Below, piece after piece: positions 25,770 to 32,964 of a DNA stretch of 61,786 nucleotides. Every line of letters begins with the position of its first letter. The first letter of the stretch is position 1. The stretch spans positions 1 through 61,786 of the forward strand of contig JANXLY010000143.1 of NCBI GenBank assembly GCA_025354885.1. The letters are read 5' to 3'. The stretch is from Acidobacteriota bacterium (GTDB taxonomy: Bacteria; Acidobacteriota; Terriglobia; Bryobacterales; Bryobacteraceae). The notes beneath the pieces are model-generated. The model ran no database searches. It saw nothing but the letters and a program-made list of their open reading frames with translations, and was not told where the DNA came from. Position numbers and translations under genes: made by a program.

Positions 25770-26756
25770 CTAGAGCCACTTTTTGAGAAAGGGCCAGACA
25801 AGGCTACCGCGGAACTCATGGCCGCCCTCAAATTCATTAAATACAAATTTGTCCGAGGCGCCAAGTTTGTCGTAAGCGAGTGCGGTGCGTTTTGCGGCCT
25901 GGCGACCTTGTTCGATCGGGATGAGCTTGTCGTTGATTCCACTCTGGACCTGGAGGGCGCGCGGGGCGATGAGGCCCGCGACCTCAGCCGGGGCGAGATC
26001 GATCAGACGCCCGGCGTTTTTGCCATCCGTGACCGGGGGATTGTCAGGAAAACTGCACGAAGCCACCACGACTTTGATTCGGGGCTCCAGCGCCGCCGTG
26101 TACAGCGAGTAGAATCCGCCATAAGAAAGGCCGATCATCGCAATGCGCTTGGGGTCAATCTCAGGGCGCTTGACCAGTTCGTCCAGTACTAACGAGATTT
26201 TGTAAACTTCAACTGCCGCCAGGCTCGTGTTGGCCTCACGCAACTTTTCGTCAAGTTCTTTGCGGACCTCAGCGGGAATGGCAGTGCCGGCATCGCGATC
26301 GCCGAAGGGATACATAACGCTGTGGGGAGCATAAACAATGTAGCCTTCGGCAACGGCGCCGCGCACCTGATCCTTGTAATTCGTACCGCCGTGAAAAGTG
26401 GCCATCTCGGGAAAGCCACCACCGCCGTGCTTCGAGATGACCAGAGGCGCGCGCTTCGCAGCGAGTTTCTTCGGGACAATGTAGAGGCCGTAAGCGTCGA
26501 GGCCGTCGCCGACCGCAAGGTAGCTGCGGTAGTAGGTGGCAACCGCGTCTTCGCCTGTCTTTTCAAGTTTTAGCGAGCCACTCACTTTCATTTGTGGAGG
26601 CGGGTAGCCGATGCGCGACTTCAGCTGGAGGCGCGTCGCAAAACCATCCATCTGCCGCCAGAGTTTTTCGCGGATCGGCATGGTGGCACGAAGATTCTCT
26701 TCGTAGAGTTCCTGCTGGCAGAAGAGCAGGGCGAGGATGGCTCGGGTTACGATCAT
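25770..26756 (-). CDS. Alpha/beta hydrolase (acyl esterase or peptidase-like)
   Basis: A 328-aa protein starting with a likely export signal (MIVTRAILALLFCQQ); the ATG at 26756 is chosen over a GTG three codons upstream. The triad is visible: Ser in GLSYGGFYSLY, Asp in SGINDKLIP and His in EGGHEFRG. VISKHGGGG forms the oxyanion-side loop. It resembles the acetylxylan-esterase and DAP2-like alpha/beta hydrolases common in acidobacteria. The substrate is unknown. It faces the asparaginase gene across only 14 nt, so promoters must overlap the coding ends. Confidence 0.85.
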   Translation of the reverse strand: MIVTRAILALLFCQQELYEENLRATMPIREKLWRQMDGFATRLQLKSRIGYPPPQMKVSGSLKLEKTGEDAVATYYRSYLAVGDGLDAYGLYIVPKKLAAKRAPLVISKHGGGGFPEMATFHGGTNYKDQVRGAVAEGYIVYAPHSVMYPFGDRDAGTAIPAEVRKELDEKLREANTSLAAVEVYKISLVLDELVKRPEIDPKRIAMIGLSYGGFYSLYTAALEPRIKVVVASCSFPDNPPVTDGKNAGRLIDLAPAEVAGLIAPRALQVQSGINDKLIPIEQGRQAAKRTALAYDKLGASDKFVFNEFEGGHEFRGSLVWPFLKKWL

Positions 26757-26770
26757 GAGGTCCACTGTAT

Positions 26771-27757
26771 ATGAACACCGTAGTATTTTTCTTCACTGGC
26801 GGCACGATCTCGATGAAGCACGACCCGGTGCGCGGTGGCGCAGTGCCGGCTTTGTCAGGAGAAGAAATCCTGGCGCATGACCCGGAATTGTCGAAACTTG
26901 CAAATGTTGAGGTGATCAACTTCAGTCGGCTCGCCGGACCGCAAGTCACGCCGCAACATATGTGGCAATTGTCAGAGCAGATTCGAGAGCAGTTGGAGCG
27001 GCCCGAGGTGATTGGCGTTGTCGTCACTCATGGCACCGATACGCTCGAAGAAACTGCTTTTTTTCTCGACCTAAGACACCACTTGGCAAAACCGGTGATC
27101 GTAATCGGAGCCATGCGGAATGCTTCTGAGCTGTCCTATGATGGACCGGCAAATATTCGAGCAGCGGTGCGTGTGGCGCTCGACGACGGGTCCCGCGGAC
27201 AAGGCGTGTTTGTAATGCTCAACGAGACAATCCATGCGGCGGCTTATGCAACAAAGATGGACACACAGGCGATCGAGACTTTTCAATCGCCTGTGTTTGG
27301 TCCTTTGGGAATTGTCGACATGGACCGCGTGTTTTTTGCGCGCGTTTTGAAGTTCCGGCAAACCATCCATACAACCCGTTTTGAAGAAAAGGTCGATCTG
27401 TTTCAGATGTATGCCGGGGCGGACGGGCGTTTCATCGATGTGGCGCGGGAGCAGGGCGCGAAGGGAATCGTGATTGAGGGAACGGGCAGAGGCAATGTGC
27501 CACCGCTGACCTTGCCAGCGATCCAGATGGCGATTGATGCGGGTGTGGCGGTGTTGATCTCTACGCGCTGCGCGCAGGGGCGCGTGCTCGATACCTACGC
27601 GTATGAAGGGTCTGGACGCGACTTGCGAAATCGCGGTGTGATCTTCGCGGGGAACCTGACCGGGCCGAAAGCGCGGATCCTGTTGATGCTGGCGCTGGGG
27701 ATTACGAATGAGCCTATGGAGTTGCGTCGCCTGATCGAAGAGGGCCAATATTTTTAG
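26771..27757 (+). CDS. L-asparaginase
   Basis: A 328-aa class I/II-type bacterial asparaginase, hydrolysing Asn to Asp and ammonia. The first catalytic Thr lies in FFTGGTIS and the second in VVTHGTDTLEETAFFLD, with the Lys/Asp network around GPANIRAAVRVAL. The C-terminal small domain includes STRCAQGRV. There is no signal peptide, so it is cytoplasmic. The last 44 nt overlap, on the opposite strand, a small cysteine protein gene. There are no other nitrogen genes nearby. Confidence 0.92.
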   Translation: MNTVVFFFTGGTISMKHDPVRGGAVPALSGEEILAHDPELSKLANVEVINFSRLAGPQVTPQHMWQLSEQIREQLERPEVIGVVVTHGTDTLEETAFFLDLRHHLAKPVIVIGAMRNASELSYDGPANIRAAVRVALDDGSRGQGVFVMLNETIHAAAYATKMDTQAIETFQSPVFGPLGIVDMDRVFFARVLKFRQTIHTTRFEEKVDLFQMYAGADGRFIDVAREQGAKGIVIEGTGRGNVPPLTLPAIQMAIDAGVAVLISTRCAQGRVLDTYAYEGSGRDLRNRGVIFAGNLTGPKARILLMLALGITNEPMELRRLIEEGQYF

Positions 27758-27926
27758 CGGTCTCGAAACCTCGGCAATGGAATACTGGGAGATGCGGGTA
27801 TTTAGGAAAGCTCGCGTCCAGCTTGGCGCGTCCGCAGTGAAAGAACACGCTGCCACGATCATTCGCGATGCGCCTGACCCACGCGCAAGTTCCGCACAAA
27901 CCTGGATTCATTCCTTCTGATATCAT
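27714..27926 (-). CDS. Small four-cysteine protein antisense to the asparaginase 3' end
   Basis: A 70-aa frame (ATG 27926; a second ATG at 27911 gives 65 aa). From the second Met it reads NPGLCGTCAWVRRIANDRGS, then VFFHCGRAKLDASFPKYPHL and PVFHCRGFE. The pattern CxxC...RGSxFxxC...FPKYPxLPVxxCxGFE is one I recognise from unannotated ~55-aa proteins across many bacteria. The four cysteines suggest a zinc or Fe-S knuckle. The frame occupies an otherwise empty gap of 177 nt and extends 44 nt into the asparaginase gene. Ribosome sites are poor, because GGAGGG touches the first ATG, so the start is uncertain. The function is unknown. Confidence 0.65.
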   Translation of the reverse strand: MISEGMNPGLCGTCAWVRRIANDRGSVFFHCGRAKLDASFPKYPHLPVFHCRGFETAKNIGPLRSGDATP

Positions 27927-27934
27927 CCCTCCAA

Positions 27935-28408
27935 ATGAAGGCCTCACTTGCACTGCTACTGATCTTGCTTGTCTCTTGCGGGACGGAAGCGCGACGCGAA
28001 GAGGTGGCAAAGTTTGTATTGCCGGATCTTCCGCGAGTGATTGCGGAAGAAGTGAAATTCCCTGTGACGAATCGAAAGTCGGTAAGCGCTGTCGAAAAAG
28101 AATTGCTTGGGCTCGCTTATCTTGGCGGCGGTAATCTCGCTGAGTACGATACCGGCAAGACGAAGTACAAGCTGCTGCTGATTCACTGCCGCACGGCGGC
28201 ACAGGCGGGAAGCTACATTTTTGAAATCAAGAACCAGATGCAGCAGCCGAAATTTGTCGCTTCTTATGGTGGGTATTTCGCGGCAACAACAAGCGCAGGC
28301 CCATTGCTTGTCTACGCCAAAGGCAGCTACATCGCCGGCATCGTCGGCCTGAGTGAAGAAGAGGCAATTCAGACAGGTAAAGAGTTCGCTTCACGCATTC
28401 CGTATTGA
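27935..28408 (+). CDS. Small predicted lipoprotein
   Basis: A 157-aa protein with a lipoprotein signal (MKASLALLLILLVSC; lipobox LVSC, lipidated C15). The mature part is a compact alpha/beta domain (VEKELLGLAYLGGGNLAEY, then KLLLIHCRTAAQAGSYIFE, LLVYAKGSYIAGIVGL). I do not recognise the family; relatives with a DUF6599-like fold are possible. It is membrane-anchored, probably periplasm-facing. It starts 8 nt from the divergent small cysteine protein gene. Confidence 0.75.
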   Translation: MKASLALLLILLVSCGTEARREEVAKFVLPDLPRVIAEEVKFPVTNRKSVSAVEKELLGLAYLGGGNLAEYDTGKTKYKLLLIHCRTAAQAGSYIFEIKNQMQQPKFVASYGGYFAATTSAGPLLVYAKGSYIAGIVGLSEEEAIQTGKEFASRIPY

Positions 28409-28411
28409 GCG

Positions 28412-28831
28412 CTAGTTGCTGGTGTGGTCGTGAATCAGCTTCCAGCCGTCTTTGGTTTTGCGGGCAACGAGAGTGTATCGGCCAGAGGCAGGGCCCCCGC
28501 CAGCTGCACTGCGATCCAGCGCGAATTTTCCGAGGATCAAAGCGTAGTCTTTGCCCAGCATCTTGATCTCTAATTCGTCAAAGCGCAACGTACCCATACG
28601 CTGCTTGTCACCATAGTTTGCGCGATACCGATCCAGTACGCCCTGGTAGCCGCGAGACACGGCCTTGCCAACAAAAGTGATGTCGGGAGCGTTGAGGTAG
28701 CTCTTCACGAACTCATCGAGATCTCCCCGATTCCATGCCGTCACCTGATCGTCGAGGACTTTCTTCACCGCAGCTTCTTCGTTTGCCCCGCTCAACTGCA
28801 GGGCCATGGCCAACACAAGGATGCATCTCAT
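28412..28831 (-). CDS. Exported SnoaL/DUF4440-type NTF2-fold protein
   Basis: A 139-aa protein. The chosen start, ATG 28831, gives a normal signal peptide (MRCILVLAMALQLSGA); the longer frame overlaps the divergent methyltransferase. The mature part has the NTF2-like cone fold pattern of DUF4440: VLDDQVTAWNRGDLDEFVKS, then ITFVGKAVSRGYQGV and the C-terminal WKLIHDHTS. Such proteins bind small hydrophobic ligands or act as isomerase-like enzymes; the role here is unknown. Confidence 0.82.
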   Translation of the reverse strand: MRCILVLAMALQLSGANEEAAVKKVLDDQVTAWNRGDLDEFVKSYLNAPDITFVGKAVSRGYQGVLDRYRANYGDKQRMGTLRFDELEIKMLGKDYALILGKFALDRSAAGGGPASGRYTLVARKTKDGWKLIHDHTSN

Positions 28832-28848
28832 GCTCGACACTATAGCTT

Positions 28849-29700
28849 GTGAGTGAGCTCGCACGCAAAATCGCAAATCGCATCGAGAAGGAAGGGCCCA
28901 TCCCTTTTTCGCTCTTCATGGAGATGGCTCTCTATGACGAGGCACACGGCTATTACAATGGTGATCCGTTTGGAAAAGACGGTGACTTCTTTACGGCCTC
29001 GCAACTGCAACCCGTCTTTGGTGCTTATGTACGAACGCTGAGCGAATCCCTTGTGCCCCAATACGAATGCCTGGTCGATATTGGCGCGGGGCGAGAAGAG
29101 TTGCGAGAGAGCTTCGGGCACAAAAACTATCACGCCGTGCAGCACGGCCAGAAAATTCCTGAAACAAAAAACTCTGTTTTGTTTTCGAACGAATTGATCG
29201 ATGCGCTGCCGGTGGATATTTATGAGGACGGGGAACTGTTGCGGGTCTCCTGCGCAGGGCCGAGCTTCGCGTGGTATCCGCATCCGCCGCGCGAAGGAGT
29301 GAAAGAAGAACGACCATCGTTGCGCCCTCATCTCGAAGAGGCCTGGCAAAGTTTGGAACTCGGCTGCTACGTGATCATTGACTACGGATATCGCAGAAAT
29401 GAATTGTCGCGATTTCCACTCGGATCACTGATGAGTTATCGGCGGCATCTCGCAAGCGAAGAGGTATTGCAGGAGCCAGGAGCAAGAGACATCACGGCGC
29501 ATGTGGACTGGGATCAACTGATGGAAGATGCGAGTGCAGCAGGGTGGAAAGTGGAGAGCTTTGGATCCTTGCGGGCGTCGATACTGGGACTTGGAGAAGA
29601 AGCGCTCGCAAGGCTGTATTCATTAGGTGAAATGCAATTCAAGACTTTGTTTTTTTCACTTGGCGAGAGCTTTGAAATATTGGTGCTACGCAAAAGTTGA
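28849..29700 (+). CDS. MidA/NDUFAF7-type SAM-dependent methyltransferase
   Basis: A 283-aa protein of the family whose mitochondrial member dimethylates an arginine of a complex I subunit. Visible: LFMEMALYDEAHGYY and DGDFFTASQLQPVFGAYV at the start, VDIGAGREELRE as motif I, FSNELIDALPV, and a C-terminal CYVIIDYGY followed by SYRRHLASEE. It is ~70-100 residues shorter than typical MidA, with a condensed region after motif I. The GTG start at 28849 is only 17 nt from the divergent SnoaL gene. Complex I genes are ~10 kb away, so a link to them is tempting but unproved. Confidence 0.85.
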   Translation: MSELARKIANRIEKEGPIPFSLFMEMALYDEAHGYYNGDPFGKDGDFFTASQLQPVFGAYVRTLSESLVPQYECLVDIGAGREELRESFGHKNYHAVQHGQKIPETKNSVLFSNELIDALPVDIYEDGELLRVSCAGPSFAWYPHPPREGVKEERPSLRPHLEEAWQSLELGCYVIIDYGYRRNELSRFPLGSLMSYRRHLASEEVLQEPGARDITAHVDWDQLMEDASAAGWKVESFGSLRASILGLGEEALARLYSLGEMQFKTLFFSLGESFEILVLRKS

Positions 29701-29722
29701 GGGCCCCGATTGCTCGGGGCCC
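29701..29722 (-). terminator. Strong GC hairpin with GCAA loop
   Basis: A perfect 9-bp inverted repeat GGGCCCCGA / TCGGGGCCC. On the minus strand its loop is GCAA, a stable GNRA tetraloop, and it is followed by TCAACTTTT, so it looks like the terminator of the Lys-rich gene. It begins right after the methyltransferase stop and may serve that transcript as well. Confidence 0.65.
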
Positions 29723-29746
29723 GATTGGTTGATAACTAAAGATCGC

Positions 29747-29762
29747 TCGTCCTTTCGGACGA
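29747..29762 (-). other. Second hairpin with GAAA tetraloop
   Basis: TCGTCC / GGACGA, 6 bp, with the loop reading GAAA on the minus strand (GNRA). It lies just downstream of the Lys-rich gene stop and before the GC hairpin. It probably forms in the mRNA 3' end. Confidence 0.5.
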
Positions 29763-29772
29763 TGCCAGCAGA

Positions 29773-29958
29773 CTACTTCTTCTTTGCTGGTGCGGCCTTC
29801 TTGGCAGGTGCTGCTTTCTTTGCAGGAGCAGCCTTTTTGGCCGGAGCGGCCTTCTTTGCCGGAGCAGCGGCCTTCTTTGCCGGGGCGGCCTTTTTGGCCG
29901 GAGCGGCCTTCTTTGCCGGAGCGGCTTTCTTTGCTACTGCCTTGGTTGCATTCTTCAT
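29773..29958 (-). CDS. Lys/Ala/Pro repeat protein (histone H1-like tail)
   Basis: A 61-aa basic protein. After MKNATKAVA come eight KKAAPA hexapeptides (the fourth has one extra Ala), ending in KKK. The composition equals the C-terminal tail of eukaryotic H1 and of bacterial histone-like proteins such as Hc1/AlgP, so it probably binds DNA or RNA without a folded domain. ATG 29958 is chosen because AGGGAG lies ~9 nt before it; an in-frame ATG eight codons earlier would place the SD inside the gene. The unit has a recognisable promoter, a 5' hairpin and a terminator. Repeats of 18 nt make copy number prone to change between strains. Confidence 0.8.
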   Translation of the reverse strand: MKNATKAVAKKAAPAKKAAPAKKAAPAKKAAAPAKKAAPAKKAAPAKKAAPAKKAAPAKKK

Positions 29959-29984
29959 TCGGATAATTCTCCCTAACATCAATT

Positions 29985-30007
29985 TGAGTCCCCGCGTGGA
30001 GGACTCA
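29985..30007 (-). promoter_or_regulatory. 5'-leader hairpin of the Lys-rich gene
   Basis: TGAGTCC / GGACTCA (7 bp), extendable by two G-C pairs past one bulged base to a loop of GCGT. Given the promoter at 30016-30044, transcription should start near 30009, so the mRNA would begin almost directly with this hairpin. Such 5'-terminal stems stabilise mRNAs. Control of translation is also possible. Confidence 0.5.
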
Positions 30008-30015
30008 GTGCTTCA

Positions 30016-30044
30016 GATATAAAGTCTTTCGCAACTAATGTCAA
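30016..30044 (-). promoter_or_regulatory. Sigma-70-type promoter of the Lys-rich gene
   Basis: On the minus strand, a perfect -35 TTGACA (30044-30039), a 17-bp spacer and TATATC as -10 (30021-30016), which matches 4 of 6. This is the best promoter in the window and lies 58 nt before the start codon. Confidence 0.6.
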
Positions 30045-30080
30045 GAAAAAAATGGATCTCGGGATTCATTCGGGCGTGAC

Positions 30081-30109
30081 TGGAAACAAAAAACATTTCA
30101 CAATAGAAT
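30081..30109 (+). promoter_or_regulatory. Candidate promoter of rlpA
   Basis: TGGAAA (-35-like), a 17-bp spacer and TAGAAT (-10), 15 nt before the ATG of the RlpA gene. The spacing is ideal and the boxes are moderate. It would give a very short leader. Confidence 0.35.
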
Positions 30110-30123
30110 TGTTTTAGAGACCG

Positions 30124-30825
30124 ATGGCCCATACGATGTTGCTTCGAACCCTTGTCCTACTTGCATTTGCGCTGATCTTCGCTTCTTCGTGTTCGCACAA
30201 GAAGAGAGTGTCGAGTGTTCCGAAGGCGCCAAAACGAAATAGTCCGCACGATGTGACGCGAACGAAAACGGGAGACACCGAGCGCGGCATCGCAAGCTGG
30301 TATGGAGACCCCTATCACGGACGTCGCTCAGCCAACGGTGAGGTGTTCGATATGAACGAGATGACGGCCGCGCATCGCACAATGCCCTTTGGCACCTGGG
30401 TAAAAGTGGACAACGAAACGAACGGCAAACAGGTGAATGTACGCATCACTGATCGTGGTCCGTTCGTAGCAGATCGCATCATTGATTTGTCGCGTGGCGC
30501 CGCAAAGCAAATCGCAATGCTCGGACCAGGTATTGCGATGGTGAAGTTGACGGTGATCGATGCGCCGAAGGGAGGCGTAGTGGAGCGCTATGGTGTTCAG
30601 GTCGCAGCTTGGGAAGAAAGAGCAAGAGCCGAAGCATTGCGCATGGAGATCGGAGCAAAGATAAGTGAGGCGAAGATTGTAGAGCGCAAGGGAGAGCCAA
30701 CCCTATACCGGGTGATTGTCGGAGAGGGCACAAGGGAAGAAGCGGAAGAGCTGAGGAGTCGATTGCGGAATTCCGGCTATCGGGGATTTGTGACCCGCAC
30801 AAGCGACATTGAGCGTGTACCCTAG
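30124..30825 (+). CDS. rlpA: RlpA-type septal ring lytic transglycosylase with SPOR domain
   Basis: A 233-aa envelope protein. The N-terminus is a hydrophobic signal ending in ASSC, a weak lipobox, so it is perhaps an outer-membrane lipoprotein (C23). Residues ~54-145 are the double-psi beta-barrel: GIASWYG, then NGEVFDMNEMTAAHRTMPFG, holding the E73, D76 and H84 positions that match the residues described for Pseudomonas RlpA, and ITDRGPF. Residues ~160-230 form a SPOR domain (GVQVAAWEERARAEALR ... YRVIVGE) that binds denuded septal peptidoglycan. Together they cleave glycan strands at division. It is upstream of the sigma-54 activator, 89 nt apart. Confidence 0.92.
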   Translation: MAHTMLLRTLVLLAFALIFASSCSHKKRVSSVPKAPKRNSPHDVTRTKTGDTERGIASWYGDPYHGRRSANGEVFDMNEMTAAHRTMPFGTWVKVDNETNGKQVNVRITDRGPFVADRIIDLSRGAAKQIAMLGPGIAMVKLTVIDAPKGGVVERYGVQVAAWEERARAEALRMEIGAKISEAKIVERKGEPTLYRVIVGEGTREEAEELRSRLRNSGYRGFVTRTSDIERVP

Positions 30826-30874
30826 TAACGGCTCTCAAAAAAAATGTGGCAGCAGCAAAATAATTATGTAGATA

Positions 30875-30902
30875 TTTGGGGCCTTCGAGCCACTACCCCA
30901 AA
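30875..30902. promoter_or_regulatory. Dyad TTTGGGG-N14-CCCCAAA before the sigma-54 activator
   Basis: Perfect 7-bp arms with centres 21 bp apart (two helical turns), ending 12 nt before the ATG at 30915 and touching the AAGGTG ribosome site. It may be an operator or an RNA hairpin that hides the ribosome site. Confidence 0.35.
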
Positions 30903-30914
30903 GGTGTAGTGTTC

Positions 30915-31979
30915 ATGCGACCATCTCTCGAGGAAAATCTCAAAGTACTAATCGGCCAATCGCCGCGGATGCTGCAATTGCAGCGCTTGATTGACAAGCT
31001 CGGCCGTTGCCGTTGGCCGGTGCTTGTGCTGGGTGAAACCGGTACAGGCAAAGAAGTAGTGGCGCGTTCGATCCATCACGTGCTGAATGATGGCCCGTTT
31101 GTGACGATCGACTGTTCCTCGATGGTGGGTCCGCTGATGGAGAGCGAACTGTTTGGCTACGTGAAGGGTGCATTCACCGGGGCGAACAATTCGAAAATGG
31201 GATTGATCGAAATGGCAAACGGGGGCACGGCCTTTCTTGATGAAATTGGAGAATTGCCGCTGGAGCTACAGGCAAAACTTTTGCGGGTGCTCCAGGAAAA
31301 AGAATTTCGCCCGGTCGGCAGTCTGACACAGAAGCGGGCAGACTTTAGGGTGATCGCCGCGACAAACCGCGATCTGGCGAAAGAAGTGGAGAAGGGCAAT
31401 TTCAGGCGCGATCTCTACTACCGGCTCAATGTTGTGACCCTGCGCTTGACGCCTCTTAAGGATCGGCGCGAGGACGTGCCTCATCTGGTGGCGCACTTCC
31501 TGAAACGATACGGACGGATGCAGGGTCTCGATCCGGAAGTTCTCGAGGCGCTACTCACCTACGACTGGCCGGGGAATGTTCGAGAACTTGAAAATTGCAT
31601 TCAGCACATGCTGGCGGTAAACTCGGGGCCGGCATTTCACCGGGGCGACTTGCCTTCGAGCGTAATGAACTCCTTGAACAGGCGTGCGCAGATGCCGATC
31701 CCTCAGCCAGCGTATCTTCCTCCCCCTCCCATGCAGGGCGAGGCATCGATGGGAAAGATGTCTCAGAGCTCCGGTTATGGAAATGGTGCTGGAACGGCCA
31801 CAGCTCCCGCCCTCGAGCTCGTTCCGGTGGTGCCGCTTGCAGAGCTGGAAAGACAAGCGATCATGAGGGCTTTGGAATACACCAAGGGAGATCGTCTTAC
31901 AGCGGCTTCGCTTTTGGGCATAGGACGGACTACTCTTTATCGCAAGCTCAAGGAATACGAACTCGGCGAAGAAGCCTGA
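30915..31979 (+). CDS. Sigma-54-dependent activator without a receiver domain
   Basis: A 354-aa regulator. Almost all of the N-terminal half is the AAA+ domain: Walker A GETGTGKE (40-47), GAFTGA (85-90) needed to contact sigma-54, and Walker B GGTAFLDE (103-110). A Pro/Gly/Ser-rich linker (~270-300) leads to a Fis-type helix-turn-helix at the end (DRLTAASLLGIGRTTLYRKL). There is no receiver, GAF or PAS domain, so control must come from another protein or from the level of expression, as for PspF. ATG 30915 has AAGGTG upstream; an earlier TTG is unlikely. The next gene, a receiver protein 37 nt downstream, is the obvious candidate partner. Confidence 0.92.
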   Translation: MRPSLEENLKVLIGQSPRMLQLQRLIDKLGRCRWPVLVLGETGTGKEVVARSIHHVLNDGPFVTIDCSSMVGPLMESELFGYVKGAFTGANNSKMGLIEMANGGTAFLDEIGELPLELQAKLLRVLQEKEFRPVGSLTQKRADFRVIAATNRDLAKEVEKGNFRRDLYYRLNVVTLRLTPLKDRREDVPHLVAHFLKRYGRMQGLDPEVLEALLTYDWPGNVRELENCIQHMLAVNSGPAFHRGDLPSSVMNSLNRRAQMPIPQPAYLPPPPMQGEASMGKMSQSSGYGNGAGTATAPALELVPVVPLAELERQAIMRALEYTKGDRLTAASLLGIGRTTLYRKLKEYELGEEA

Positions 31980-32016
31980 GAAGTTTCGCGTCTGCGCTGC
32001 ACTTTCTACTCAGAGA

Positions 32017-32964
32017 ATGCGAAAGAAGTACACACGAATCCTGCTCCTTGAAGATAATCTGGCCGATGCCGGTTTTGTTCGCGAAGCACTGGGCGAGCTT
32101 GAAGAAATCCAGAACGGCAATGCCTGGCTCAGTCCGTTTGAACTTTGCGATGCCGAGACACTTGAAGAAGCGCTGCTCCTCCTCAAAGACATTAGCTTTG
32201 ATGTCATCCTTGCCGACTTGTGGACCCCGGACAGCGGCGGGCTCGCCACCTTTCAACGCCTGAAGGCCGCATCACCACAGACGCCGATCATTGTCCTGAT
32301 GAATACAGAGGACCCTGGGCTTACGGTTCGGCTGATGCAGGAAGGCGCGCAGGATGTCCTGGTCAAGCATGAAGTGGATTGCACACCCCTGGGGCGAGCC
32401 CTGCGTTGCGCAATCGAACGCAACCGCATCTCGAACGGCTTGCGCCGTTTGAGTGTCCGCGATGAACTGACAGGCCTCTTGAACTTCACCGGCTTTCTTC
32501 AACTGGGCGAACCCTATTGCCGACTGTTGCGAAGGCGAACGGCTTCGACACCCAGCGCTTCCTGCGCCTATCTGCAGATCGCAAATCTCGATGCTCTGGC
32601 AGAGTTGGCGGGACGGCATGAGCAGGAGTGGTTGCTTGTAGAGATTGCCGAGATGTTTCGCGTATTTTCAAGCGAAGTAGATCTCATGGCCTACTTCGGC
32701 GGTGGCCGCTTCGCTGTGTTAAGCCCGGACCGATGCGGCATCAGTCTCGATTCTGCATTGCGGCTGCTGGCTGCTGAGATCGGGACGAAGGCCGTCGCTC
32801 GAGGGACGGGTGTCGAGTTGCAAATCCAGATTTCGGCCGTGGAGCTCGGCGAGGCCAACACGTGGAGCCTCGATCAAATGCTCGACCACGTCGAAGAGGG
32901 GCTATGGGAGAATAAGGCCTTTGAGAACGCGTGCGAGATCGAGACCCAAACGTTGATTCAATAG
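32017..32964 (+). CDS. Receiver domain fused to a degenerate GGDEF domain
   Basis: A 315-aa cytoplasmic response regulator. Residues ~6-125 are a receiver with D13, the phospho-acceptor D67 (ILADLWTP) and K117. A linker helix leads to a GGDEF-like domain (~145-300) starting at RDELTGLLNFTGF. The active-site loop, GGDEF in true diguanylate cyclases, reads GGGRF (228-232), so c-di-GMP synthesis is not expected. The domain may bind GTP or act as an interaction module. It is probably cotranscribed with the sigma-54 activator upstream. Its 3' end overlaps the glycosyltransferase gene by 34 nt. Confidence 0.85.
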   Translation: MRKKYTRILLLEDNLADAGFVREALGELEEIQNGNAWLSPFELCDAETLEEALLLLKDISFDVILADLWTPDSGGLATFQRLKAASPQTPIIVLMNTEDPGLTVRLMQEGAQDVLVKHEVDCTPLGRALRCAIERNRISNGLRRLSVRDELTGLLNFTGFLQLGEPYCRLLRRRTASTPSASCAYLQIANLDALAELAGRHEQEWLLVEIAEMFRVFSSEVDLMAYFGGGRFAVLSPDRCGISLDSALRLLAAEIGTKAVARGTGVELQIQISAVELGEANTWSLDQMLDHVEEGLWENKAFENACEIETQTLIQ

